A model generated the notes under the pieces. The model searched no databases. It was not told the origin of the DNA and saw only the letters and a program-made list of their open reading frames with translations. Position numbers and translations under genes: made by a program. 64,000 nucleotides of DNA from the NCBI RefSeq assembly GCF_020171315.1, contig NZ_JAIUZP010000001.1, positions 248,001 to 312,000 on the forward strand, given 5' to 3'. Positions 1 to 8,394 of the stretch are shown one piece after another. Source of the stretch: Pseudooceanicola nanhaiensis (GTDB lineage: Bacteria; Pseudomonadota; Alphaproteobacteria; Rhodobacterales; Rhodobacteraceae). The first letter of the stretch is position 1; each line of letters begins with the position of its first letter.

Positions 1-300
1 CGGGTCTATGCGTTGCAGGCGCGGCTGGCCGCGGTGAACACCCGGGCGCGGTTGCAGGGCGCCATGGCGGCGGGCATCGTCAGCCCGGGCGGCGGGCAGG
101 ACCTGCTGGACGCCTACGACCTGATTGCCCAGACCCGGCTGGAACATCAGGCGCGACAGGTCGCCGCCGGGGAGGCGGTTGACAATTTCATGGCCCCGGC
201 CCGAGTGTCGGACTTCGAACGCAGCCATCTGCGCGACGCCTTCGTGGTGGTGCGGCGGATGCAATCGGCGGCCGGGTCTGGCCGCGGGGTGCCGGGGTAA
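1..300 (+). CDS. DUF294/CBS nucleotidyltransferase-like protein, C-terminal fragment
   Basis: The reading frame is open from the first base of the window, so this is the last 99 residues of a longer protein. The visible part (RVYALQARLAAVNTRARL, then an alpha-helical stretch ending QSAAGSGRGVPG) resembles the C-terminal helical domain (DUF294_C) of CBS-domain proteins that carry a GlnD-like nucleotidyltransferase. The CBS and nucleotidyltransferase parts would lie upstream and cannot be checked. The next two genes run in the same direction at short spacing and encode a small membrane protein and a membrane-bound exonuclease. In other proteobacteria this family is often found with a DnaQ-like exonuclease and an acetate-type symporter (recalled, not verified). 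The family call rests on a short fragment. Confidence 0.7.
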   Translation, partial: RVYALQARLAAVNTRARLQGAMAAGIVSPGGGQDLLDAYDLIAQTRLEHQARQVAAGEAVDNFMAPARVSDFERSHLRDAFVVVRRMQSAAGSGRGVPG

Positions 301-365
301 TGGCCGGGGGAATAACCGGCGAATAACGCGGAAGACCCGGGTCACCGGGGGAGGAGAAGACAGGC

Positions 366-887
366 ATGTTTCTGGAACTGATCGCCACATTCGTGGCCGG
401 GCTTGCCGCGGCGGGTGTCGTGCTGCTGGTGAACCGGATCGCCGGCGGGCGGCTGCCCAAGTGGATGATGCCGGTGGTGGCGGGGCTGGTGATGATCGGC
501 ATGACGGTGTCGAACGAATACACCTGGGCGCCGCGCACCAAGGCGACGCTGCCCGACACCGCCGAGATCGTGACCGAGGTGGAGACGCAGGTCTTCTACC
601 GGCCCTGGACCTATGTCAGGCCCTATGTCAGCCGCTTTGCCGTGGTCGATCACGCGGCCACCCTGCGCAACCCCGAACAGCCCGCGCTGCGGATCACCGA
701 CGTGGTCTTCTACCAGCGGTGGGGCGCGGTGCAGCGCCTGCGGGTGCTGGTGGATTGCGACGGCCACCGCCGTGCGGCGCTGGAGGACGGTGTGACCTTC
801 GGCGCGGGCGGTGCCGTGGAGGGCGCCGGCTGGATCGACGCCGGGGCAGAGGATCCCGTCACACAGGCGGTTTGCGCGGAGGGCTGA
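366..887 (+). CDS. small membrane protein of unknown function
   Basis: The protein has 173 residues and I do not recognise a named family. The sequence predicts two membrane helices near the N-terminus (about residues 3-22 and 33-49), joined by a short loop containing GGRLPKW. A soluble C-terminal part follows, with a WTYVRPYVSRF segment and two cysteines (VDC near residue 138 and VCAEG at the end). The start is preceded by an AG-rich stretch (GGAGGAGAAGACAGGC) that serves as a ribosome binding site. The stop is directly followed by the exonuclease start at 889, which indicates co-transcription and probably a shared membrane role. The function is unknown. Confidence 0.75.
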   Translation: MFLELIATFVAGLAAAGVVLLVNRIAGGRLPKWMMPVVAGLVMIGMTVSNEYTWAPRTKATLPDTAEIVTEVETQVFYRPWTYVRPYVSRFAVVDHAATLRNPEQPALRITDVVFYQRWGAVQRLRVLVDCDGHRRAALEDGVTFGAGGAVEGAGWIDAGAEDPVTQAVCAEG

Positions 888-888
888 G

Positions 889-2322
889 ATGACGCAGCGC
901 TGGGTCGAGAGGATGTCACTGCGCCAGCGGGTGCTGCTCTTCTTCGCCGCGCTCGGCGTCGGTGGGCTGGCCCTGATCGCGCTTGGCCTGTGGTTCGGAT
1001 GGCGGCATGGGGGCGGGGCCTCGGGCTACGTGATCGCGGGGCTGGTGGCGGGGTTCGGCCTCGCCGGGCTGGTGGCCGGTGTCTGGCTGCTCTTCGACGA
1101 GAACGTCGCCAAGCCGATCGAGAGGCTGGCCGCGGACATGCGCACCCGCGCGGTGGCGGGGGTGCGCTCGGACCTCGACGCGGGGCCTGCGCGCTATCTC
1201 GGCGATCTGGGGCCCGCGGCATCGGCGCTGACGGCGCAGCTTGGCACGGCAGACCTGCAGGCGGCCGAGACGCTGGCCCGGCACACCTCGCGGCTGGAGA
1301 CCGAGAAGAACCAGCTTGCCGCCGTCCTCTCCGAGATCCAGCTGGCGGTGCTAATCGTGGCCCCGGACCACCGGATCACGCTCTACGACGGCCACGCCGC
1401 CGCCTCGCTGGACGCGATGGGGCCGCTCGCGCTTGGCCAGTCGGTCTTTGACTATTTCGACGAGGCGGCGCTGCGGGCCGCCGTGGCGGACCTCGACAGC
1501 CGGGGCTATCGCCGCGACCGGGTGGTGACCCTGCCGCTGGCGGGCAATGCCTCGGGCTGGCGGGTCACGCTGCATCCGCTGAAGGCGGGGGGATACGTGC
1601 TCTCCTTCCCGCCGGAGGACGGCATTCATGCGGAGCGCCCGATGGCCTTCGACTTCTCCGCCACGCTGGGGGAGGTTCCAGCCACGATCAGCGACACGCC
1701 GCTGCGGCAGCTGATCTACGTGGTGATGGACACCGAGACGACTGGGCTGATCCCGATGCGCGACGACATCGTTCAGATCGGCGCGATCCGCATCGTCAAC
1801 GGCCAGTGCGTGCCCGGCGAGGTGGTGGATACGCTCGTCGATCCCGCCCGGCCGATCCCACCGGGGGCGACGCGGGTGCACGGGATTTCCAACGCCATGG
1901 TGCATGGCGCGCCCACGATCCCCGAGGCGGTGGCCCGTCTACACCGCTTCTGCCGCGGCGCGGTGATCGTGGCCCACAACGCGCCCTTCGACATGGCCTT
2001 CCTGCACCGCTACGGCGCGCGGCAGGACCTGAAATTCGACCACCCGGTGCTGGACACGGTGCTGCTCTCGGCGATCCTCTTCGGGGCCTCGGCGACCCAT
2101 ACGCTCGACGCGCTCGCCGGGCGGCTGGATATCGAGATCCTTGACCGCGACCGGCACACTGCCATGGGCGATGCCCGGGCGACGTCGGAGGTGCTCTTGA
2201 AGATGATCCCGCTGCTGGAGGCGCGGGGCCTCACGACCTTCGGGCAGGTGCGGGCCGAGATGCGCAAGCATCGCCGCCTGCTGGCCGACGCCAACGACGT
2301 GCACGACGCGGGCGAGAGCTGA
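889..2322 (+). CDS. membrane-tethered DnaQ-like 3'-5' exonuclease with HAMP/PAS-like sensor part
   Basis: The protein has 477 residues. Two membrane helices lie at about residues 14-37 and 46-68. A HAMP-like helix (ENVAKPIERLAADM, 71-84), a helical linker and a PAS-like segment (about 140-240) come next. A complete DEDDh exonuclease domain fills residues 275-445, with D281 and E283 (DTET), D368 (NAPFD), H423 and D428 (HTAMGDA). This is far larger than a replicative epsilon subunit and it is anchored in the membrane, so a role in signalling or small-nucleotide turnover is more likely than proofreading (inference). An in-frame start 26 codons upstream is rejected because it lies inside the preceding gene; the ATG at 889 abuts that gene's stop. 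The real substrate is unknown. Confidence 0.85.
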   Translation: MTQRWVERMSLRQRVLLFFAALGVGGLALIALGLWFGWRHGGGASGYVIAGLVAGFGLAGLVAGVWLLFDENVAKPIERLAADMRTRAVAGVRSDLDAGPARYLGDLGPAASALTAQLGTADLQAAETLARHTSRLETEKNQLAAVLSEIQLAVLIVAPDHRITLYDGHAAASLDAMGPLALGQSVFDYFDEAALRAAVADLDSRGYRRDRVVTLPLAGNASGWRVTLHPLKAGGYVLSFPPEDGIHAERPMAFDFSATLGEVPATISDTPLRQLIYVVMDTETTGLIPMRDDIVQIGAIRIVNGQCVPGEVVDTLVDPARPIPPGATRVHGISNAMVHGAPTIPEAVARLHRFCRGAVIVAHNAPFDMAFLHRYGARQDLKFDHPVLDTVLLSAILFGASATHTLDALAGRLDIEILDRDRHTAMGDARATSEVLLKMIPLLEARGLTTFGQVRAEMRKHRRLLADANDVHDAGES

Positions 2323-2325
2323 AGA

Positions 2326-2350
2326 AAGGGCGCCCCGGGGGCGCCCTTCG
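2326..2350 (+). terminator. hairpin after the exonuclease gene
   Basis: A strong GC-rich inverted repeat (AAGGGCGCCCC / GGGGCGCCCTT) starts four bases after the stop codon. The T-tract is poor (TTCGCG), so it may be a weak or factor-assisted terminator. Confidence 0.55.
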
Positions 2351-2401
2351 CGTGGGTCGATCCGGCGGACGATCCGGCGCTGACGCCGGATATGCCCCCT
2401 G

Positions 2402-3232
2402 TCAGGCCGGGCGCAGGCCCAGCATCTCGCGCGCCTGCGTCGTGGTGGCTACGGGGCGCTCGTACTTCTCGCACAGGTCGGTGATCCGCTTGATCAGCGC
2501 CGCATTGGAGGGGGCCAGCGTATCGCGGTCGAGGCGGATGTTGTCCTCCAGCCCCGCGCGGGCATGGCCGCCCGAGGAGACGGCCCAGTCGTTCAGGGTG
2601 ATCTGGTCCTTGCCGATGCCGGCCGCGCACCATTCGCTGTCGGGCAGCAGGCGCTTCATCGTGGCGATGTAGTAGTCAAAGACATCGCGGTCGACGGGCA
2701 TGGCGTTCTTCACCCCCATGACGAACTGGACATAGGGGCTGTCGGGCAGGCGGCCGTCCTTGAACATCTTCGCTGCCTGATGGATGTGCGAGAGGTCGAA
2801 GGCCTCCACCTCGGGGCGGATGCCGTAGGTCTTCATCTCGGAGGCGAGCCAGTCCACGAGATCCGGCGGGTTCTCGTAGACCCGGGTCGGGAAGTTGTTC
2901 GAGCCGACCGAGAGCGAGGCCATGTCGGGTTTCAGCGGCAGCATCCCGCCCCGCGTCTGGCCCGCGCCGGAGCGCCCGCCGGTGGAGAACTGGATGATCA
3001 GCCCGGGGCAGTGCTTTTCCAGCCCTTCCTTGAGGGCGGCGAACTTCTCGGGGTCGGAGGAGGTGGTGCCGTCGTCGTTACGCACGTGGGCGTGGCAGAT
3101 CGCGGCGCCTGCCTCCCAGGCCTCCTGCATGCTTTCCACCTGTTCGGGGACGGTGATCGGCACGGCGGGGTTGTCGGATTTCTGCGGCAGCGAGCCGGTG
3201 ATGGCACAGCAGATGATGCAGGGTTTGGTCAT
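2402..3232 (-). CDS. beta-keto acid cleavage enzyme (BKACE, DUF849 family)
   Basis: The protein has 276 residues, the usual size of 3-keto-5-aminohexanoate cleavage (Kce) family enzymes. These zinc enzymes condense a beta-keto acid with acetyl-CoA to give acetoacetate and a new CoA ester. The zinc ligands appear to be H47 and H49 (HAHVR) and E229 (ARAGLED), and E143 matches the catalytic glutamate position in Kce. A GGxxxGxxRGG-type loop (STGGRSGAGQTRGG) is at about 84-96. The BKACE family has many different substrates (for example dehydrocarnitine and beta-keto-adipate-like acids), and the sequence alone does not reveal this one. It lies downstream of mcd on the same strand, but 380 bases of repeat-rich DNA separate them, so an operon is doubtful. 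Confidence 0.9.
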   Translation of the reverse strand: MTKPCIICCAITGSLPQKSDNPAVPITVPEQVESMQEAWEAGAAICHAHVRNDDGTTSSDPEKFAALKEGLEKHCPGLIIQFSTGGRSGAGQTRGGMLPLKPDMASLSVGSNNFPTRVYENPPDLVDWLASEMKTYGIRPEVEAFDLSHIHQAAKMFKDGRLPDSPYVQFVMGVKNAMPVDRDVFDYYIATMKRLLPDSEWCAAGIGKDQITLNDWAVSSGGHARAGLEDNIRLDRDTLAPSNAALIKRITDLCEKYERPVATTTQAREMLGLRPA

Positions 3233-3312
3233 GGGGCCTCCTCGAAGCTGACCTGTCCTTTATCGGGGCTGTCGGGGCGTTTGCCAAGCATCGGGCCGCC
3301 CTCGGCGGAGCT

Positions 3313-3359
3313 GGAAAATTCTTCGAAGAATTTTCCCAAGAATTTTCGAAAATTCTTGG
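3313..3359. repeat. two abutting perfect 24-bp palindromes
   Basis: The first palindrome occupies 3313-3336 (core AATTCTTCGAAGAATT) and the second 3336-3359 (core AGAATTTTCGAAAATTCT). They share one base. Both are perfect inverted repeats centred on TCGA and are much more AT-rich than their surroundings. They lie about 80 bases upstream of the BKACE start. They could form hairpins in RNA, or be protein-binding or structural DNA elements; nothing decides between these. Confidence 0.85.
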
Positions 3360-3416
3360 TCGCGGGGGGAGGGAGTTTGGGCGATCTCGGGGCTGGTCAC
3401 CCGGCCTCGGCGGTCT

Positions 3417-3438
3417 CCGTTTTCTTGCAAGAAAACGG
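3417..3438. repeat. perfect 22-bp palindrome
   Basis: This is a perfect inverted repeat with arms CCGTTTTCTT and AAGAAAACGG around a central GC. The palindrome at 40829-40850 has the same arms and differs only in its central two bases (CG), so the two belong to one family. Confidence 0.85.
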
Positions 3439-3514
3439 GTCGGAATTTTCGAAAACTCGCGGTCACGGGGCGGCGGGGGTGGATTGGCGCCGGTCGTGGT
3501 GCGGAGTTGGGGGA

Positions 3515-3578
3515 GGGGGCTGTCTGCCCCCCTTGGCCCGCTGGTGCGGGCCAATTCCCCCCGAGGATATTTGGGAAA
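3515..3578 (-). repeat. dispersed hairpin repeat, copy A
   Basis: Read on the minus strand this copy has CCCAAATATCCTCGGGGGG, a hairpin with arms GGCCCGC/GCGGGCC, then a GGGGGC-AGACA-GCCCCC hairpin. It lacks the CATCCACTG head seen in the other copies. It lies just downstream of mcd in the sense orientation, where a terminator would be expected. Confidence 0.75.
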
Positions 3579-3613
3579 CGGAAAGCGGGGCGGCGCCGCT
3601 CTCCGGTCCGGGG

Positions 3614-5275
3614 TCAGGCCAGCAGGCGGCGGGCGATGACCTGTGCCTGGATCTCGGCTGCGCCCTCGAAGATGTTCAGGATCCGCGCGTCGCAGAGGAT
3701 GCGGCTGATCTTGTACTCCAGCGCGAAGCCGTTGCCGCCGTGGATTTGCAGCGCGTTGTCCGCCGCCGCCCAGGCCACGCGGGCGCCGAGCAGCTTGGCC
3801 ATCCCGGCCTCGAGGTCGCAGCGGCGGTCGTGGTCCTTTTCCCAGGCGGAGAAATAGGTGAGCTGGCGGGCCACCATGATTTCCACCGCCATCATGGCGA
3901 GCTTGGAGGCCACGCGGGGGAAGCTGACCAGCGGCGCGCCGAACTGCTTGCGGTCCTGGGCATATTGCAGCCCGGTGTCCAGCGCCGCCTGGGCCACGCC
4001 GATGGCGCGGGCGGCGGTCTGGATGCGGGCGCTCTCGAAGGTCTGCATGAGCTGCTTGAAGCCCTTGCCCTCTTCGCCGCCGAGCAGGTTCTCACCCTTC
4101 ACCTTGAAGCCGTCGAAGCCGAGTTCGTATTCCTTCATGCCACGGTAGCCGAGCACCTCGATCTCGCCGCCGGTCATGCCGGGGGTGGGGAAGGGATCGT
4201 CATCGGTGCCGGGCGTCTTCTCGGCCAGGAACATCGACAGGCCCTTGTAGTCCGACGTCTCCGGGTCGGTCCGGGCCAGCAGGGTCATCACATGGGTGCG
4301 CGCCGCGTGGGTGATCCATGTCTTGTTGCCGGTCACCGTGTAATCGCCATCCTCGCCCTTCACCGCGCGGGTGCGCAGCGAGCCGAGGTCGGAGCCGGTG
4401 TTGGGCTCGGTGAAGACGGCGGTGGGCAAGATTTCCCCGCTGGCGATGCGGGGCAGCCAGCTGGCCTTCTGCTCCTCGGTGCCGCCGGCGAGGATCAGCT
4501 CGGCCGCGATCTCGGACCGGGTGCCGAGCGAGCCGACACCGATATAGCCGCGCGAGAGCTCTTCGGAGACCACGACCATCGAGGCCTTGGTCAGGCCGAA
4601 GCCGCCGAATTCCTCGGGTATGGTCAGGCCGAAGACGCCCATCTCGGCCAGTTCCTCGATGATCTCCATCGGGATCAGCTCATCCTTCAGGTGCCATTCG
4701 TGGGCGTTCGGCTCCACCCGGTCGAGGGCGTAGCGGCGGAACTGCTCGCGGATCATCTCCAGTTCCTCGTCGAGGCCGGAGGCGCCGACGGTGATATTGG
4801 CGGATTGCTCGATCATCAGCTCCACGAGGCGCAGCCGCGCGGCCTGGGTGTTGGCCACGTGCATCAGCATCCGCGTCTCGGCGGTGAAGAGACCGGAGAT
4901 CTCCTCGCCGCTCAGCCCGAGGTCGGGCAGGCGCATGATCTCGCCCTGGCTCATGGGGATGCCGCCAGCGAGCTGGTTGAGGTATTCACCGAAGGCGATC
5001 TGCAGGATCAGCTGTTCGATCTCGCCCAGCTTGCCGGCCTCCTGAAGGCGCAGGGCCCAGGCCTGCATCTGGCGCAGCGCCTCGACATAGGTGGCGAGCC
5101 ACGCCAGACCGTGGGTCGCGCCCTGCGCGGCCTCCACGGCGCGCGAGGAAATCCGGCCATCCACGCTGAGCTCCGCCGAGAGGCGGGCGCGGGCGGCGTC
5201 GAGAAGCGCTTCTGCCGGGGCCACGGAGGCCGCGGTGAGCGAAAGAAGATCGGGAAGAAGTACCGGTCCAGCCAT
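3614..5275 (-). CDS. mcd: (2S)-methylsuccinyl-CoA dehydrogenase
   Basis: The protein is an acyl-CoA dehydrogenase of 553 residues, about 160 longer at the N-terminus than ordinary family members. This long helical extension is typical of methylsuccinyl-CoA dehydrogenase of the ethylmalonyl-CoA pathway, which oxidises (2S)-methylsuccinyl-CoA to mesaconyl-CoA during acetate assimilation. The core has the FAD-binding FTEPNTGSDLGSLRTRA (288-304), TGNKTWITHA (315-324), the QDRKQFG segment (440-446) and the IFEGAAEIQ motif (535-543) with catalytic Glu537. The start was placed at 5275 because AGGAGG lies five bases before this ATG; an earlier in-frame ATG nine codons upstream lacks this. Another long-form acyl-CoA dehydrogenase cannot be fully excluded. 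Confidence 0.8.
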   Translation of the reverse strand: MAGPVLLPDLLSLTAASVAPAEALLDAARARLSAELSVDGRISSRAVEAAQGATHGLAWLATYVEALRQMQAWALRLQEAGKLGEIEQLILQIAFGEYLNQLAGGIPMSQGEIMRLPDLGLSGEEISGLFTAETRMLMHVANTQAARLRLVELMIEQSANITVGASGLDEELEMIREQFRRYALDRVEPNAHEWHLKDELIPMEIIEELAEMGVFGLTIPEEFGGFGLTKASMVVVSEELSRGYIGVGSLGTRSEIAAELILAGGTEEQKASWLPRIASGEILPTAVFTEPNTGSDLGSLRTRAVKGEDGDYTVTGNKTWITHAARTHVMTLLARTDPETSDYKGLSMFLAEKTPGTDDDPFPTPGMTGGEIEVLGYRGMKEYELGFDGFKVKGENLLGGEEGKGFKQLMQTFESARIQTAARAIGVAQAALDTGLQYAQDRKQFGAPLVSFPRVASKLAMMAVEIMVARQLTYFSAWEKDHDRRCDLEAGMAKLLGARVAWAAADNALQIHGGNGFALEYKISRILCDARILNIFEGAAEIQAQVIARRLLA

Positions 5276-5448
5276 CGGGACCTCCTGTCCATCATGTGCC
5301 ATGAATCATACCTTTCCTTGGTCGATCTGCACATAGATCATTTTGCAACCGCAGCGCAATATAATTTCTTTGGTGCGCAACATTTGATCGCTTTCTTGCG
5401 TGTCGGATTTGCGGTGTCTCCTGCTCCGGGCAGTGATATGAGGCAGGC

Positions 5449-6219
5449 ATGGATATGCTGACCGAACTCATGTCGCCGGGGGCGCTGGCCCTCTGTCTTG
5501 CCATCGCGCTGCTGGCGGGGGTGATCAAGGGCATGGTGGGCTTTGCCATGCCGATGATCATGATCTCGGGCCTGTCGTCGGTCGTGGGGCCAGAACTGGC
5601 CCTTGCGGGGCTGATCCTGCCGACGCTGGTCACCAACGGCTGGCAGGCGCTGCGGCAGGGGCCGGGGGCGGCCTGGGAGTCCGTGAAGCGGTTCCGGCTC
5701 TTCCTGCTGGTGGGGGGCTGCGCGCTGATCGTCTCGGCGCAGCTGGTGCGGCTGATCCCGGCCAACGTGCTGCTGCTGATCATCGGTGCGCCGATCGTGG
5801 TCTTTGCGCTCACCCAGCTGATGGGCAAGGCGCTGCGGCTGTCGGGATATCCCTCGCACCGGGTGGAGGCGCTGGTGGGCGGGCTGGCAGGCTTCATCGG
5901 CGGCATGTCCGGCGTCTGGGGGCCGCCGACGGTGGCCTATCTGACGGCGATGGAAACCCCCAAGAAGGACCAGATCCGCATCCAGGGCGTGATCTACGGG
6001 CTGGGGGCGCTGCTGCTGGCGGTGTCCCACGTGGGCTCGGGCGTGCTGAACCTCAAGACGCTGCCCTTCTCGGTCGCGCTGTTGCCGCTTGCGCTGGTGG
6101 GCATGTGGATGGGCTTCCAGGTCCAGGACCGGATCGACGCGGCGGCCTTCCGCAAGGCGACGCTGGTGGTGCTGCTGGTGGCGGGCGCGAATCTGGTGCG
6201 CCGGGCGCTGATGGGCTGA
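5449..6219 (+). CDS. sulfite exporter TauE/SafE family membrane protein
   Basis: The protein has 256 residues and is almost entirely hydrophobic, with about eight predicted membrane helices. The pattern (LLAGVIKGMVGFAMPMIM at the N-terminus and GGLAGFIGGMSGVWGPPTVAYL in the middle) is the two-repeat layout of the TauE/SafE (DUF81) family, which exports small anions such as sulfite, sulfoacetate or other organosulfur compounds. The substrate cannot be told from the sequence. It is divergent from mcd; the 173-base region between them is relatively AT-rich and probably carries both promoters. GAGGCAGGC directly precedes the ATG. Confidence 0.85.
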   Translation: MDMLTELMSPGALALCLAIALLAGVIKGMVGFAMPMIMISGLSSVVGPELALAGLILPTLVTNGWQALRQGPGAAWESVKRFRLFLLVGGCALIVSAQLVRLIPANVLLLIIGAPIVVFALTQLMGKALRLSGYPSHRVEALVGGLAGFIGGMSGVWGPPTVAYLTAMETPKKDQIRIQGVIYGLGALLLAVSHVGSGVLNLKTLPFSVALLPLALVGMWMGFQVQDRIDAAAFRKATLVVLLVAGANLVRRALMG

Positions 6220-6241
6220 GGTCCGCGCGGGGCAGGGGCGC

Positions 6242-6796
6242 TCAGGACAGCAGCGACGGCCCTTCGCACATCTTGACCGAGATCAGAGTGTCGCCGGCCG
6301 GCACGACGGTGAAGCTCTGCCGGAGCAGGGTCTCGTCCTCCGTGACGATCTCCATCACCCAGAGCCCGGTCTGGATCTCGTAATCCTCGGAGAAGACGAA
6401 CTGCGACAGGGAGGGCGTGGTGTCGAGCGTCACCACCCAGCTTTCGCGGGTGACCTGCGCGGGCCCGATGGGGGGATGGGTGATCACGATCCGGGCCCGC
6501 CGGGGCGCTGCGCCCTCGGCCAGCTGGAAACGGATGCCGAAGCCCATGCCCAGCTCTCCCGGCGCGACATGGGTGGCGAAATCGACCCGCGTGCCGGCCG
6601 GCACGAGGTTGATATAGCCCAGCTCCGTATCCGGGGCCTCGGCACGGCCATGGCTGTCATGGGGGCAGAAGAGGCCCGATTCGATCAGCTCGAGAGGGGC
6701 AGAGACGAAATCGCCGGCCTCGCTCTGTGCGGGGCCGGCGAGCCAGCCCAGAAGGGCTGGCAGGATCAGTACTGGTTGGACGATCCGGGGCAGCAT
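6242..6796 (-). CDS. DUF3859-type secreted protein
   Basis: The protein has 184 residues with a hydrophobic N-terminus ending in a signal-peptidase-like site (LLGWLAGPAQSEA, about residues 15-27), so it is probably periplasmic. The body is predicted beta-rich, with two cysteines (LFCPHD and KMCEGP). It resembles DUF3859 proteins, a family without a known role. Its ATG overlaps the pckA stop by one base (TGATG), so it is very likely translated from the pckA mRNA by coupling. Whether it has anything to do with gluconeogenesis is not known. Confidence 0.7.
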   Translation of the reverse strand: MLPRIVQPVLILPALLGWLAGPAQSEAGDFVSAPLELIESGLFCPHDSHGRAEAPDTELGYINLVPAGTRVDFATHVAPGELGMGFGIRFQLAEGAAPRRARIVITHPPIGPAQVTRESWVVTLDTTPSLSQFVFSEDYEIQTGLWVMEIVTEDETLLRQSFTVVPAGDTLISVKMCEGPSLLS

Positions 6797-8394
6797 CAGC
6801 CGATGGCTGCCGCTTTCACGTCGTCGTCGATGTAGGGCACGTACTGCTCGAAGTTGTCGGCGAACATCTTCACCAGCTTCGCGGCCTGTGCGTCGTAGGC
6901 TTCCGGGTCGGCCCAGGTCTGGCGCGGGTCCAGCAGCTGGGTCTTCACGCCGGTCACGGCCACGGGCACGTCGAAGCCGAAGTTCGCGTCCTTGCGGAAT
7001 TCCGCATCGTTCAGCGAGCCGTCGAGCGCCGCGGTCAGCAGGGCGCGGGTGGCCTTGATCGGCATCCGCGAGCCGGTGCCGAAGCCGCCGCCGGTCCAGC
7101 CGGTGTTCACCAGCCAGCAGGTTGCGCCGTGCTTGGCGATCTTCTCGCGCAGCAGGTTGCCATAGGCTTCCGGGCGACGCGGCATGAAGGGCGCGCCGAA
7201 GCAGGTCGAGAAGGTCGGGAGCGGTTCCACGACGCCGCGCTCGGTGCCCGGGGTCTTGGAGGTGAAGCCCGACAGGAAGTGGTACATCGCCTGCGCCGGG
7301 GTCAGCCGCGAGATCGGCGGCAGGACGCCATAGGCGTCACAGGTCAGCAGGATGATGTTCTTCGGGTGGCCGCCAAGCGCGGTGTCCGACGCGTTCGAGA
7401 TGTACTCGAGCGGGTAGGCGCAGCGCATGTTCTCGGTCAGCGAGCTGTCTTCGAAGTCCAGCTCGAAGGTCTCGGGATCGTAGACCATGTTCTCGATCAC
7501 GGTGCCGAACTTCGAGGTCGTGGCGTAGATCTCGGGCTCTGCCTCGGCGCTGAGGTTGATGGTCTTGGCGTAGCAGCCGCCTTCGAAGTTGAAGGTGCCG
7601 CGGTCCGACCAGCCGTGCTCGTCATCGCCGATCAGCGTGCGCGAGGGGTCTGCCGAGAGGGTCGTCTTGCCGGTGCCCGACAGGCCGAAGAAGATCGCGG
7701 TGTCGACCGGGTTGCCGACGGCGTGGTTGGCCGAGCAGTGCATCGGCATCACGCCTTTCTCGGGCAGCAGGTAGTTCAGCAGGGTGAAGACCGACTTCTT
7801 GTTCTCGCCAGCGTATTCGGTGCCGCCGATCAGGATCAGCTTCTTGTCGAAGTTGAGCGCGATCACGGTGTCCGAACGGCAGCCGTGCTTCTCGGGGGTG
7901 GCCTTGAAGCTGGGGCAGTTGATGATCGTGAAGTCGGCCATGTAGCCGTCCAGCTCATCGCGCGCCGGGCGGCGCAGCAGGTGCCGGATGAAGAGGTTGT
8001 GCCAGGCCAGTTCCGACACGACGCGGACGTTGATCGCATAGGCCGGGTCGGCACCGCCGACGAGGTCCTGCACGTAGTAGTCCTTGCCCTTCATGTGCTC
8101 GATCATGTCGGCGTAGAGCGCATCGAAGCCCTCGGGCGACATTTCGGCGTTGTTGTCCCACCAGATCGTGTCCTTGACCGAGTCGGTCTTGACCACGTGT
8201 TTGTCCTTGGGGGACCGGCCGGTGTACTTGCCGGTGGTGACGAGGAAGGTCCCGCCGTTACCCAACGTGCCTTCGCCGTTCTTGATGGCGGCCTCGATCA
8301 GCGCGGGCTCGACCAGGTTGTAATAGACATCGCCCAGGCCGTTGATCCCCTGATCTTCAAGCCGGAATGCCGGGTTTACCCGTCCAAATGCCAT
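6796..8394 (-). CDS. pckA: phosphoenolpyruvate carboxykinase (ATP)
   Basis: The protein has 532 residues, the standard length. It converts oxaloacetate and ATP to phosphoenolpyruvate, CO2 and ADP and is the entry point to gluconeogenesis. Visible signatures are TGRSPKDK (58-65), the kinase P-loop [10 protein letters not shown] (237-246) and the metal/nucleotide motif GDDEHGW (256-262). The start at 8394 is chosen because AGGAGC lies eight bases before it and because [10 protein letters not shown] matches the usual N-terminus; a 50-codon upstream extension is low-quality sequence. It is divergent from chvI across 363 bases that contain an operator-like inverted repeat. A DUF3859 gene follows with one-base overlap. 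Confidence 0.97.
   Translation of the reverse strand: MAFGRVNPAFRLEDQGINGLGDVYYNLVEPALIEAAIKNGEGTLGNGGTFLVTTGKYTGRSPKDKHVVKTDSVKDTIWWDNNAEMSPEGFDALYADMIEHMKGKDYYVQDLVGGADPAYAINVRVVSELAWHNLFIRHLLRRPARDELDGYMADFTIINCPSFKATPEKHGCRSDTVIALNFDKKLILIGGTEYAGENKKSVFTLLNYLLPEKGVMPMHCSANHAVGNPVDTAIFFGLSGTGKTTLSADPSRTLIGDDEHGWSDRGTFNFEGGCYAKTINLSAEAEPEIYATTSKFGTVIENMVYDPETFELDFEDSSLTENMRCAYPLEYISNASDTALGGHPKNIILLTCDAYGVLPPISRLTPAQAMYHFLSGFTSKTPGTERGVVEPLPTFSTCFGAPFMPRRPEAYGNLLREKIAKHGATCWLVNTGWTGGGFGTGSRMPIKATRALLTAALDGSLNDAEFRKDANFGFDVPVAVTGVKTQLLDPRQTWADPEAYDAQAAKLVKMFADNFEQYVPYIDDDVKAAAIG

Larger units (their letters stand above)
3233..3613. other. repeat-rich intergenic region
   Basis: The region between the BKACE gene and mcd holds no credible gene. 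It contains three perfect palindromes and one copy of the dispersed hairpin repeat, each listed separately. The rest is GC-rich sequence in which I see nothing. Confidence 0.8.

Noticed and set aside
2564-5461. A 965-codon open frame on the plus strand opposite mcd and the BKACE gene
   Set aside because: It is antisense to two well-supported enzymes; its product is low-complexity (Gly/His/Leu/Arg) and matches the pattern produced by high third-position GC.
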